64,000 nt of DNA from Zygnema cylindricum (GCA_037447655.1 JBBHKE010000787.1:1-64000), one strand, 5' to 3'; shown: positions 10,953 to 21,324, counted from the stretch's first letter. Notes: a model not told the origin generated them from the letters alone. A program made the numbers and translations.

Positions 10953-11120
10953 GTTCGGGAACGTATCACTCGGAGGCGGTTGGCAGCTGCAGATCACCAC
11001 ATCGCGTTACTGGAGACCCGATGTGAACAGCTCCAAAATCAACTCGATACCGTTCGCCAGGAGTTCGAAGAGTATCGCGAGGAAACATATGACATACTCC
11101 GGCAATTGCAGTTTCCCTGA
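10953..11120 (+). pseudogene. Coiled-coil tail in the same frame after the TAG
   Basis: Directly after the TAG the same frame stays open for 55 codons to a TGA at 11118-11120. The translation is strongly helical with heptad-like spacing (HHIALLETRCEQLQNQLD, then VRQEFEEYREETYDILRQLQ). It is best read as the original C-terminus of the extra protein, cut off by one point mutation or reached by readthrough. The 3' LTR follows 45 bp later. Confidence 0.6.
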
Positions 11121-11152
11121 GTCAATCAAAGTTCAGCGGGACGCTGAACCTT

Positions 11153-11165
11153 TAGTGGGAGGTAT
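11153..11165 (+). promoter_or_regulatory. Polypurine tract of gypsy G
   Basis: AGTGGGAGGTAT lies directly before the TGTAACAG start of the 3' LTR, the position where RNase H leaves the primer for plus-strand synthesis. Confidence 0.6.
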
Positions 11166-11738
11166 TGTAACAGGGTTATAGAATTGGGTACTTAGTGGCT
11201 GGGGCTAGGCTGCTATAGTTGCGATATCAGAGCAGCGCAGTTGCGGTTCCAGAGCAGCGCAGCTGCGATTCCAGACCAGCGCAGCATAGCAATTTGGTAG
11301 CGCAGCAACGCAACATAGCAACTTAGTAGCGCAGCAGCGCAGCATAGCAACTCAGTAGCGCAGCAGCGCAGCATAGCAACTCAGTAGCGCAGCACCGCAG
11401 CAGCGCAGCATAGCAACGCCGCAGAATGTAGATGGAACTGTATAGTTCTAGAAGGAAGTTTTGGATAGATCTCGGTTGGCCGCGAAGGTCCACGTGTACA
11501 GTTGTATAGTACTAGGTTGACTAGCAGTTAGCTAGTTTAAATAAGCGAGTAGACCTAGTGAATGGGACACCTGAAGTAGACCTACACAGCTAGCGCAACC
11601 TTGTACTCTCTCTCAAGTAATAAAGCTCAACCTTGTCTGTGAGTTCTGCGTATTCTTGCTGTTGCTACGAGAACATCCTTGGTGTTTTCCGCTATGCACT
11701 GTAACGTGTTGACATTGGTGTATCGTGCCCTTTTTACA
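11166..11738 (+). repeat. 3' LTR of gypsy G
   Basis: 573 bp with the same TGTAACAGGGTTA start and TTTTTACA end as the 5' LTR. The internal minisatellite (about 11225-11425) has more units than the 5' copy: the segment AGTAGCGCAGC-AGCGCAGCATAGCAACT is repeated several times. Outside the minisatellite the two LTRs look very similar. Confidence 0.9.
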
Positions 11739-14194
11739 TTAGTCCATTGCTTCTATAAAAAAATTGATACAAAATACTGGGCACTTCATGTTTCTTCTCA
11801 AGATAGGATTATAAACAACACCACCAGAACATGCTAGGATGAAATCGGTCGGATCAATTGCAATAATAATTACTTGGAGTTGGTGACTTAAAAGTCGGGT
11901 GGTGATGTCCATGAACCATCGTTAATTGTAAGGGGTTTTTTCTGTGGATTGAATCCCTCAGTCAAACTTAGCTTCGCTTGATAACTGCTTCGATATGATA
12001 GTTACAAATGTACAAGTGAAATGCAACTATTGTGAATCGATTTCGTTTTTGCAATACATATGCGAATGGAAGACCGAATCATGGTCGAACTTGAGTGCAA
12101 GATAGTTGCAACATTGTAATGGATGCAATCCAAAATTGAATTCAAATAATGTAGTTTTTATGTTTTTGTGATATGAATTATGGGGTATAATCGCCGGATG
12201 GCAAGAATCCATCACAGTTTTCATAATGACGAACATAAATGGCCTTATATGTCTTTCCAAAACCACAGTAAATTTCTTTTACATGACCAATTTTTGTATT
12301 ATGAAATGCCTTAGACAAAGATTGTTTAGTTCATAATCCTTTCAAACCTTAGACCAATAAAACATTGAATATGACAAGTTACCGCCACAAAATCGTATTG
12401 CAACCCTTATAAAGTCCACACGTTGTTTAAAAATAACGGAGTTGTCCTTGCATGTGACACATCTGACAACATGGGAACTAGATGTGCCACATTAACCAGT
12501 CAATCCAATTTCAAGTACAACTTTATGTATACGTCTACAACAATGAGTTGCAATAAACGGTAGAAAAATAATCCATTGCAAAGACAAATAAAAAACCAAA
12601 CAACGAACAATTTGTTAGTGTACCAAAAAAAGCTCAAAACCAATTCCATTTAAGACTAATGATGTCTTTCGAATAACTAAACGTAAATGAACATCACCTT
12701 ACACCAAATATACATGGGTTTAAGTGAATTGTTAAGCTCAAATTCACCGTATGAAATCATCAAATCGTAGAATTTATATATTTAGTGAACGTGAACAACT
12801 CAAAAATAATAGACTGATATAAAACTTGAATAAATTTAAACGCTCAAATAAAATTCAAAACGATACATCGGTATACCATCATAAGGCTTTGCCGATAAAT
12901 ATTAGAGTCACAAGGGTGTAGCTCGAAAATAAAGGCGAGAGTAGCATGACGATCGACCAATAAAGTTAGTACAACGTATCCTTTCCACAACTGTACTCAA
13001 GTTATATTTTGTCGAAGATCCTCGAGAAACTTAGGTTTCGTTGGAGCAACACATTTTTATACAAAGTTTCTATGGTAACTATTTTAGCAATAATTAAATA
13101 TTATAAATTATCTTCCCCTAAAATTGTGGAGAAAAGAAGAGCATCGCCACTTAGAATGAAAGTAACATGTTCGTTGAAAAAGGGCCATTGAAAAGGGTGA
13201 CAAACATGTCAAACACGACAAATGATGGGGGCACGAATAGGAATATCCCCAAGTAAAAATGAGAGTCCAACGTTGAAGAGATAGGTTACCAACTCTTTAG
13301 GTGTCATGTCCAAGGTTCCGTGGCCTTGTATATATTAAGGAATACTAAAATTGCAATCGTGAAAATGAAGATGTAGAAATTGGAGTCGGGGGTATACATG
13401 AGAAGGAAGTCTTTCATTATACAATATTAGTTGGATCACTAAATTGTTGGACCAACATATTAAAGCCCTCCAAGTAGTAAACACAAACAAAAAGTGTTAT
13501 TTATTTTTATAATAAATTACTATTATAGTACAAATGTTATATAAGTATAGGATGTAGATGTTCCTCGCATGAGAAGTAAAAGTGTACAAGCTAAAAATAA
13601 TGTCCGATCGTATAATTTTGGAGCAGCGATCGTTAAATGTACAAACGTAATTTCATGATAATATTATGTGAGAGCGAGGAAGTGTGATAATTTTGAATTG
13701 TTTGTGCGTCACCTGTTTCGACGATCGTGTGAATTGTTGACAATTAGTTTTGTGTATCGGTAGGGCTTTGTCGATAATAGATAAGTCCATTTTTTTGGCT
13801 TACCGATAATTGTTACATTGGCAAGATATATCGGTACTGGTGTTATCGTGATAGAAAACCAATTCGATATCGTGATAACACTGGTATCAATAACTATCGA
13901 CGACAATTGTAAGGTATCTCTGGATAGCTATACGGGTAATTGTCCGTATTAAACTCCCATTATACATAGTACGGAATAGATTGTCATACGTGGCATGCCA
14001 CACTATATACAGTCAAAAATGTAATACAATGTATTATAAAGTACTATTACATAGCTTACTATGTTTATTACTACAAATCGCCCGTAAGGAATTTGTTGGT
14101 CTCGAAGCGATATATCGGTACCCTTCACCGTTCGATAACCAATAACTTTCGGCATCAGTTCCATTGCGGTATGTTTTTTGCCGATACACAACAG
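11739..14194. other. AT-rich stretch without recognisable genes
   Basis: About 2.4 kb with low G+C and only short spurious frames. Nothing matches the missing 5' half of copia A1. From about 13750 to 14170 the motifs CGATA and TATCG recur in both orientations (for example around 13829, 13866 and 14108), and a 'ggctttg(c/t)cgataa' motif occurs at about 12884 and 13765. This may be an old degraded transposon, but no ends or coding sequence could be defined. Confidence 0.5.
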
Positions 14195-14816
14195 TACACC
14201 ATGTATTGCTATTAGTGTTGATAATTTTTTAGCCATTAAAAACATATTTTTTCCGTACACAGTTGTCAAATTTTCAATTTAAAACCGCAAATCAAAAGTT
14301 GAGAATCTTGCTTTCTAATACAAACCAACATATCCCCAATCCGACAAGTCTATACGGAGAAAATATGTTTTATGTGGCAAAAAAAGCATTAACACCATAG
14401 ATGTCCTAGGCGCATAAAATGCACGGAGTAAACTAACGAATACTACGTAGAGTGCGCATAAAACATATAAAATTCGCAGTAAAATTCGTACTTTTTTTTT
14501 ACTTTTCAAATTAAAATATTTAAAAATTCAAAACCCTAAAAACTGAAACGTGCAACAAATCGACCAGACTGGCTTGTTGCTGAACCAGCGATCAGACTTC
14601 CTTGTCGTTAAACCGTCGACCAGACTGGCCAGACTGCCCCATCGTTGGTACAACTTGGCCTTGTTAAAAAATGTCCACAATCAAAAATGACAAAGTTCAC
14701 ATTGAAGCAAAAAAAAACAAACTTTGTATTAATTTGGGGATATAGTCTAATTCTCACATTAAAAATATGTCAACTCATTGCAGGTTGTAAATACATATAT
14801 CTCTCTTATCTCTCTT

Positions 14817-15637
14817 TACTTCAAATCTACGTAAAACATGTCTTCATCAAACTCCTCTTCTCCTACCTCCCCTTCCACTTCCTCCCATGTTACCATTTCC
14901 TCTTCATAAATAACATCCCTGGTGTTCTGTAATAATCTGAGATTGCTAAAGACCCAAACATCTTAGCACCCTCTAACTTGTATGTAGACTTCAATAACTA
15001 CTGTTTGTAAGCGTCGTCAAACATCAAGATCTCTAAGCTATCTTTCACCTATAAAAACCTCCTGTAACTTGATAAAATTTGTAGCAAACCTGGTCTCTCC
15101 AGGCTTCAAAAGCCTAAGTTTGGAGAGTATATGGAACAAGGCTGCAGCCATGTGATGATTCATCATAAATTTTAACACCTCCTCCGCCTCTCGGACAGGT
15201 GTTGAAATAAATGATAACTTGCCCCAATCCTCCAACATTAGGTCCAATACGTGGGAAGCCCATGGCTTCCACCTGATGGAAGGATACTTTTCCACGAGCA
15301 TCGTGGCGGCAACCTTGTTTATAGGAGCAGAATCTGTCACAACTTGTACCACCTGCTTGACTCCCACCGCAAGAACTCGTCTCTCTAACACCTCACAAAT
15401 GTATTCACCATCCTTGATTTCCCCTCGAGTGCCTTCCGCCTTGGAGGTGACAGCTAGAACGTTCAAGAGAGGGGTATCATCAACGCTCGTCCAACCGTCT
15501 AATGTGATGGAGGCAGCGGTCATTTTTATGGTCTCGTAGTAGCTTGCCAAATCGCTAGTGGTCGTTGCTTTCGTCTCAGACAACAAGTGGTTACTCATGG
15601 TATTCTTGTGAGGTAAATTGTAAGACGACCCTATATC
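14817..15637 (-). pseudogene. hAT-like transposase, middle and C-terminal part
   Basis: The minus-strand frame to 15038 contains the DUF659-type region of plant hAT transposases: ASITLDGWTSVDDTPLLNV, then VVQVVTDSAPINKVAATML, WKPWASHVLDLMLEDWGK and GETRFATNFIKLQEVF. These match the usual order SDGWT...NVV.D...N..AA...P.I.W..C.AH..DL.LED. After a stop at 15038 a second piece (14817-14985) reads NLRLLQNTRDVIYEEEMVTW followed by an acidic tail, resembling the C-terminal end of hAT proteins. The section between is deleted. The reading frame continues across the TSD into 31751-32101 when C is ignored. Confidence 0.75.
15633..15637. repeat. Left target-site duplication of copia C (ATATC)
   Basis: ATATC precedes the TGTTATTTTT start of C. 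The same five bases follow its ACAACA end at 31746-31750. The duplication proves insertion of C into the hAT gene. Confidence 0.9.
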
Positions 15638-16641
15638 TGTTATTTTTGGAAAGCTTACAATCTCAGCAAATTAGTAGGACGGTGGAAATATAGATCCATA
15701 GGGACACGCGTCGTCGTTTGAAACACAGTGCAGGTTTGGGAATAGTACCGACACCAGCATGTTCGTGTCACACATAGTGGAACAACGCAGCTGCGACGTA
15801 GACGGGACAAGCGCAGCTGCGGTTATCTTTGAAACGATCTGTACGGACAACACAACTGCAACGCAACAAGACAAACGCAACTGCGGTTTCTTTGGTACAG
15901 GACAATGCAGGTGCGACGCAACGAGACAAAACGCAGCTGCAGTTAATTTGGTATAGGACAACGCAGTTGCGACGAAGCTAAAAATATTTGAATACGATGG
16001 AGAATTTAACTACACAGCTTCGGTTAATATGAATCAAGTCAACGGACGAGATTCATAAGAGGATAAACAAGTGACTCCCTGACAGGTGCTTTGCAATTGT
16101 CGGATGAACGTATCTAGACAAGTGTCACTAAGCCGGCGACAAGCATTTGAACAAATCACCTGTATAGGATTCTCAGTAAAATATTGATTGTACAGTGATA
16201 GATTAGTTTTAGCATGATTAGGAGCACTTGACTTTAGTGGAAGTTTAGTTCTTTGGACGTATCTCTTAGGGACACTTGTATCAGCGGTACAGCACTATAA
16301 AGTAGGACAGCTGAGTGTAGAGTATAAAAATTATGACGTAGAACATTTTATGTATCCAGATTTCCAAACTGTGTAATATGCAGACTGTTTTTGGGAAGCT
16401 TTTGAGTTACCTATCTTGGTGTATGCTAGATCAATTGAGTTAAAACTTAGGGAGTTCTTAGTTTTGTTATACTCTATACTGTGGTATAGTTTGTGTAAGT
16501 TTTGGATCTTTGTGACAAAATTGGTGTTGTTCCTAAAACAGTTGTTTGATAAGATTCTTGATAAGCTTCTATGAGTGAGAATATGTCTACTTCCACTACT
16601 TTTGTTGATGCTCCACATGCTCTTGTGGTCGTAGAATAACA
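15638..16641 (+). repeat. 5' LTR of copia C
   Basis: 1004 bp, TGTTATTTTTGGAAAGCTT to ATAACA. Between about 15780 and 15975 it contains four imperfect ~48-bp units of the pattern 'GACAACGCAGCTGCGAC ... CAACTGCGGTT.TCTTTG'. Like the LTRs of B it contains the gag start codon (ATG at 16583) 59 bp before its end. It is followed by AGTTATGGGTCT, a decayed copia primer site. Confidence 0.88.
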
Positions 16642-17177
16642 AGTTATGGGTCTCTCATCAAGAATTCCTATCTTCTCGGGGGAAAAATACGCTTATTGGG
16701 CGGATATGGTGGAGACACACTTCGAAAATGTTAATATTTTGGATATTTTGGATGGTTCACTGGCATAAACCAATTCGTCTTGGTCAAAGAAAAATTCGCA
16801 GGCTCGGTCGATTTTGAAGTTTTGTATCTCATAAGAATTGGCCATGTCACGGATAAAAATGAAAAAGGCGATTGATATGTGAAAATCTCTCAAAGATGAT
16901 TTTGAAAAGGCTAATGTTTAGGGAGAACTCTTTTTGGCTGGAAGAATTTGGGACCACAAATACATGAGTGGCACAATGGCAGAATATTGTAACAAATTTC
17001 GAATACTAATAGATTCTCATGCTTGTGCAGGAGGATCTTTTTTTCAGTTTTAGCAGGTTGCTTTGCTAATGAGAGGTCTTCCTTCTACTATGAAAGCAGC
17101 GTCTGATGGGCTGAAACAGAATGATAAAGCTAGTTGGACACTATAATTAGCTATTAATTTGATATTTGAAGAGGAAG
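16583..17177 (+). pseudogene. Copia C gag, N-terminal part, interrupted by D
   Basis: The ATG lies inside the LTR. Translation resembles B gag (MSTS start, then VMGLSSRIPIFSGEKYAYWAD, HFENVNILDILDGSL), with in-frame stops at about 16633 and 16766. It continues to LAINLIFEEE, where D is inserted after GGAAG at 17173-17177. Gag is the particle protein. This copy is non-functional. Confidence 0.85.
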
Positions 17178-18270
17178 TGTTGAAATTTATGTATTTTCTA
17201 GGTTTGTATTGGAAAAATAAATAGAGTGTTGAAAAAAAGGTAATTAATAGTTCACTTCTATATTTTAGTTAGAATGTAAAGAGAAAGAGAGGATCACATG
17301 CAGGCCATGGCTGTTGCGTCATTTAGAAAGAGGCAGAATAAATTAGAAGGTATTTTACTAGTTTTAGCAAAATACTACCTCTGGTCGAATTTGAACAGGG
17401 GTTTGCAGAATACTATGTAGACGCACGCCTTATCCATTAAGGCACTAAGAAAACGATACACATGAAATGCTTCACACATATTTATCTATTGATTTAAAGG
17501 ATTAATTCGCATCAGACTAACGAAAACGCGCATTAATCAATTCATGCATGGAAGCAAATCGAAGCCGTATAAATACAATTGATCGGACGGCCACCATTAC
17601 AGCCGCCACCCACAATAAGCTTTCGGCGGCCTTTGAGGATAGCGTCACGCGGTGCCACGTGGCGCCACATTATTTGATACCGGAAAAGATGGGAAGAGGA
17701 ACCATGGCTCCCTATTTGGCAGATGTCACCTTGTAGACCATGTCGTACAATGGTCGTACAAAAAGTACAACGCTTATCGTACCTTCTTGTAATATACAGT
17801 GTTCCTATTGGACTAGGGTTTAGTAGTAGGTAGTCGTGAGTAGGCAGACCAAGACTTAGTGATATTTAGGTACCTCTCTCTAAGAGAGCTTGTAACTGTA
17901 AAGGTCATCATTGACCAGCCATAATTTAATGCTCAGGGTAGCAAATTCAGTGATTCTTTTTGCTGTGGACTCAAAGGAGTCTAGCCTACATAGGGGTATA
18001 GACGGTCAGAGTTTTTTTTTGCCAGGGTGGCTGCATTTCTAAAGGAAAGTCAAAGTGGGTGAATGTGTCGAAAACTCATATTCTAACTTTGCATTCTGTG
18101 GTGGAACTGAGTACAAAGAAAGTCTTATATCACAGGGGTGAAGCTATAATACGGTTCTGATTGTCAAGGGGTCAATCATTTTGGGTTTATATCAAGTTGG
18201 AGTCGGCACTATCTAGATTAGTTTCTATTGGTTCTACGATTATTGTGGGCGATGGAGCACACAGAGTTTC
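17178..18270 (+). repeat. 5' LTR of element D
   Basis: 1093 bp. Carries, on the strand opposite to transcription, a tRNA-like stretch (about 17372-17450) with a decayed B-box. The segment from about 17825 to 18050 is replaced by a different sequence in the 3' LTR. Ends in GAGTTTCA directly before the primer site GGTTATGGGCCC. Confidence 0.85.
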
Positions 18271-19290
18271 AGGTTATGGGCCCACCATCTAGAGTGCCTA
18301 TGTTTGATGGAACAGACTTCACTTATTGGGATTCTACAATGGAGGGATTGCTTTTCAAAAAGCATTTATGGGGAATTATTTCGGGAAAAGTGAGGTGTCC
18401 GCCACTGGGCTTTGGAGGAACTCACTATGGAGAATCATCTGGGGCTTCCCAGAAAACCAACCGGAGTGCAGAGGCAATGGAAGGTGAAGGGAAAATCTTT
18501 GTTATGAAAGGGGGAAGAGGGGAGAAAGAAAAAGAAACACCGATGGTGAGGGGAGCTAGGCTTTCGGCTATGGTTCCACCTGTAGGGTTATAACTGAGCC
18601 AAAATTTTTAAAAAATGACAGAAAAACTTGGGAGTATAAAATCACTATAGCAAAACATCTCATACTTAGATATGTGTCTAAGTCCATAGCTATCACTCTT
18701 TTAAATCTAACCAAGTCTTCAAAAATTTGGGAAACACTAAGTCAGATTTATAAGAGTGAGACTATTCAGAGGCAGAAGTTAGTAAAACAGGAAAAAGAAG
18801 CCTATGTTTATAAAGGAGGTAACATGATAGAGTTTTGCAATGATATTGCTACGTTATATGTTGAGCTTGCTAGTGCGGGATATGTAGAGTTTGAGGAGAG
18901 AAAGATTAATACACTACTCATGAAACTCCCTAATGAATATGAAAACATAATTTATCGTATGCAGGCAATGGGTGGCTCCTCATTGACTTGGGGCTTTACC
19001 ATGGGGATAATTATGGTAAGGGAGAGCACTTTGGAGTTTCGTAGGGGAAGTGACAAGTGAATGTATTTGTAGCTGGTGGTGATTGGCGGAAGCATGATGA
19101 GAGGAAGAAAGACAAAGGTAAACCTTATCGGGACTTTGGTAGAAAGAGAGGGAGAGAATAAGAAACGATAGCTTTGAAAAATGGGGTTTGCTTCTTTTGT
19201 AGGCAACCGGGTCATTATATGGAGGGATGCACTTGTTTGGAAGAGCTTAGAATTTGGAATGTGGATGAGGAGGAAGAAAGGGAAGAGCAA
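18228..19290 (+). pseudogene. Element D gag
   Basis: The frame runs through the primer site (QVMGPPSRVPMFDG), then TYWDSTMEGLLF, KHLWGIISGK and RCPPLGFGG. After a frame change at about 18595 it continues (18674-19060) with ITLLNLTKSSKIWETLSQIY, AYVYKGGNMIEFCNDIATLY, VELASAGYVEFEERKINTLL and MKLPNEYENIIYRMQAM, the UBN2-type gag fold of copia elements. A zinc knuckle CFFCRQPGHYMEGC lies at about 19186-19227 in the next frame. Gag would package element RNA. Two or three indels interrupt this copy, but the same segments are conserved in element H. Confidence 0.85.
18271..18283 (+). promoter_or_regulatory. Primer binding site of D (anticodon half of initiator tRNA-Met)
   Basis: GGTTATGGGCCCA begins immediately after the LTR. 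It is complementary to GGGCCCATAACC, the anticodon stem-loop of eukaryotic initiator tRNA-Met ending at nucleotide 39. Drosophila copia is known to prime with the tRNA-iMet 1-39 half molecule. Confidence 0.85.
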
Positions 19291-19680
19291 AAAGAGGATA
19301 AAGAAATCTTAGTGCTTTTCCACATCGGTAGAATGGAGATGAGAGAAAAATACACAGAAATTCCACTAAAGCAACAGTGTGCTTTTGGAGGTATAAGGGA
19401 AGTAAAAGGAAGGGAGGTACTTAAAGGAGTTAGACATGATGTGGATGTCAAGGAGTATAGAAAGTCAGATCTACAATCTATAATTGAAAAAGGGAAAAAT
19501 TTAAATAATGAGGATAATTTTATAGATATTTTGGAAACAGAAAACTGGTCAGAAACGGAGACCTCAACGGATTCCGAGGAAAGGGGAGAAGTAAATCTAG
19601 AGGGGGTTTTAAAAGATAGGGGAGAAGAGGAATATTTGATGAAAGGTTTAGGGGAGGAGAAATATTTTTATTGGGAATAA
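19174..19680 (+). CDS. Zinc knuckle plus acidic C-terminal extension of D gag
   Basis: A 168-codon frame that starts within gag. After the zinc knuckle it is rich in Glu and Lys and contains QQCAFGGIREVKGREVLKGV, then SIIEKGKNLNNEDNFIDILE. Element H encodes the same two blocks on the minus strand (FGGIREVK at about 51530-51560 and FIDILETE at about 51380-51405), separated by similar distances, so the extension belongs to this family. No known domain is recognised. It may be what remains of the protease-region linker or an RNA-packaging tail. Confidence 0.5.
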   Translation: MKNGVCFFCRQPGHYMEGCTCLEELRIWNVDEEEEREEQKEDKEILVLFHIGRMEMREKYTEIPLKQQCAFGGIREVKGREVLKGVRHDVDVKEYRKSDLQSIIEKGKNLNNEDNFIDILETENWSETETSTDSEERGEVNLEGVLKDRGEEEYLMKGLGEEKYFYWE

Positions 19681-19742
19681 AAATAGAAAATGATAGCGAA
19701 AAGTTTTCCTTGGGAGAGAGTGAGGAAAAGTGAGAAAATGGG

Positions 19743-20114
19743 GTGAGTATCATAGATAAAAATATGAGTACGGAAGACGTAGATCTTGTGAGAAACTTAG
19801 TGGGGACACTTATTTTTTGGGAAAATTTGGGGGGTGATGGAGATGACATCACTAATGGGAGTGATGGCATTTATGAAGGTGTGCTTGTAAAAGGGTTAGC
19901 ATCTCGGTGTGTGTTGCAGATTGGAGATAGGGCTGGCTGTTTGAATTGCAAGAGGGAAATTGGATTTAGTGTGGTTGGAAAAGATATGAGGTGGATAAAA
20001 TATTTTCTCGAAATTATGAAAAGTGGCATGCAAAATAAAATGTGTGATGTAATTATTATTTCAGCTCATCTAATACACTTCTTTAAAAACGAGGGTATTC
20101 ACTTAGTTTTATGA
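19743..20114 (+). pseudogene. Copia RNase H remnant in D
   Basis: The translation contains DITNGSDGIYEG followed by CVLQIGDRAGCLNCKREIGF. This lines up with the copia RNase H segment DITTWSDASYGD...GYVLYVGDGACCWSSKQQK of A1. H has the equivalent remnant on the minus strand at about 50930-51065. The catalytic Glu and later Asp motifs are absent. This piece shows that D and H arose from a full copia element by a deletion running from gag to RNase H. Confidence 0.6.
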
Positions 20115-20199
20115 GGAGAAAAGAAAGAAGAAACAGAAAATAAAAAAAACATGTGTTAAGTGGGAGTTGAAAAGAAAGTAGACTACAAAATAAGGGGAG

Positions 20200-21324
20200 T
20201 GTTGAAATTTATGTATTTTCCTGGTTTGTAATGGAAAAATAAATAGAGTGTTAGAAAAAGGTAATTAATAGTTCACTTCTATATTTTAGTTAGAATATAA
20301 AAAGAGAGAAATAGAGGACCAGCTGCTGCGTCATTTAGAAGGAGGCAGAATGAATTAGAAGGTATTTTACTAGTTTTAGCAAAATCTTGCTTATGGTCGG
20401 ATTTGAACCGAGGTCTGCAGATTACTAGGTAGACCAATGCATTATCCAATAAGGCACTAACAAAACGATACACATGAAATGTTTCACGCGTATATATTTA
20501 TTGATGCATAAGACTGATTCGCAGCAGACTAACGAAAATGCGCATTAATCAATTCATGCATGGAAGCGAATCGAAGCCGTATAAATACAGCAGATCGGAC
20601 GACCACCATTACAGCTGCCTCCCACAATACGATTTCGGCGGCCTTTGGAGATAGCGTCACGCGATGCCACGTGGCGCCACATAATTTGATACCGGAGAAG
20701 ATGGAAGGAGGAACTATGGCTCCCGATTTGGCAGATGTCACCTTGTAGACCATGTCGTACAATGGCCGTAGGATAAGTACATCGCCCATCGTACCTTCTT
20801 GTACTATATAGTGTTCCTATTGGACTAGGGTGTAATTTTGTGACCTCCATTGGTACACAGAATGTCCAGCTTATGTGAAGCCTCTAGGATAGTATATGCA
20901 CTTTTGACTTTGACAATGAATAAGTCCCTGTAGAAACTAATGGTTTTATTAGTATTTTCTAGGTCTAAATAGAAATATAGAAAAAAGCCGAGGCAGTCTA
21001 CCTCTAACTTCTCTCTCCAAATCTCAAACTTGTCGCAGTCACTGAGAAATTGGAGAGGAAGCTAGAGCCATGGCTACCTTGGCTATCCTGAGGTTTACGG
21101 GAATTTTATACAGTGAGTGAATGTGTCCAGAACTCATATTCTAACTTTGCATTCTGTGGTGGAACTGAGTACAAAAAAAAGTCTTATTTCACAGGGTGAA
21201 GCTATAATGGGGTTCTGATTGTCAAGGGGTCAATCATTTTGGGTTTACATTAAGTAAGAGTCGGCACTATCTAGATTAGCTTCTTTTGGATTTTCGATTT
21301 TTGTGGGCGATGTGTAGAGTTTCA
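20200..21324 (+). repeat. 3' LTR of element D (chimeric)
   Basis: 1125 bp, directly after the purine tract TAAGGGGAG. Start and end match the 5' LTR, but about 20832-21108 does not. In its place is a sequence resembling the beginning of the A1 LTR (TGTAGAAACTAATGG near 20932, then 'cagtcactgagaaattggagagg'). The antisense tRNA-like module at 20391-20465 is better preserved than in the 5' LTR, with GGTTCAAATCC as B-box (complement at 20399-20409). Confidence 0.85.

Larger units (their letters stand above)
4284..11738 (+). mobile_element. Ty3/gypsy chromodomain retrotransposon G (complete outline, degraded)
   Basis: Both LTRs begin TGTAACAGGGTTA and end TTTTACA (4284-4766 and 11166-11738). A primer site follows the 5' LTR and a purine tract precedes the 3' LTR. 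Order inside: gag-protease (4801-6150), RT-RNase H (6242-7618), integrase (7766-8833), a foreign LTR piece (about 8841-9195), chromodomain and an extra domain (9198-11120). This is the Tekay/CRM-like arrangement of chromoviruses, with integrase after RT. The flanks do not show a matching 5-bp duplication (ACCGA on the left, TTAGT on the right), so one end has probably been rearranged. G is visibly richer in G+C than its surroundings. Confidence 0.93.
17178..21324 (+). mobile_element. Gag-only copia derivative D (TR-GAG-like), nested in C
   Basis: 5' LTR 17178-18270 and 3' LTR 20200-21324 both start TGTTGAAATTTATGTATTTT and end GAGTTTCA. Flanks GGAAG (17173-17177) and GAAAG (21325-21329) are a five-base duplication with one mismatch. 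The internal part (18271-20199) has a primer site, a gag gene with zinc knuckle, a short piece that still resembles the end of copia RNase H, and the purine tract TAAGGGGAG. Protease, integrase and RT are absent. Element H at 49573-53842 has the same layout, so the deletion was present before these copies were made. Confidence 0.85.

Noticed and set aside
4284-11738. Endogenous retrovirus or pararetrovirus with envelope gene (extra ORF as env)
   Set aside because: The extra region has no signal peptide, transmembrane segment or Cys pattern; it is charged, with nuclear-signal-like patches.
15219-15539. Plus-strand 106-codon frame over the hAT gene
   Set aside because: Reverse-strand shadow of the DUF659 region of the hAT transposase.
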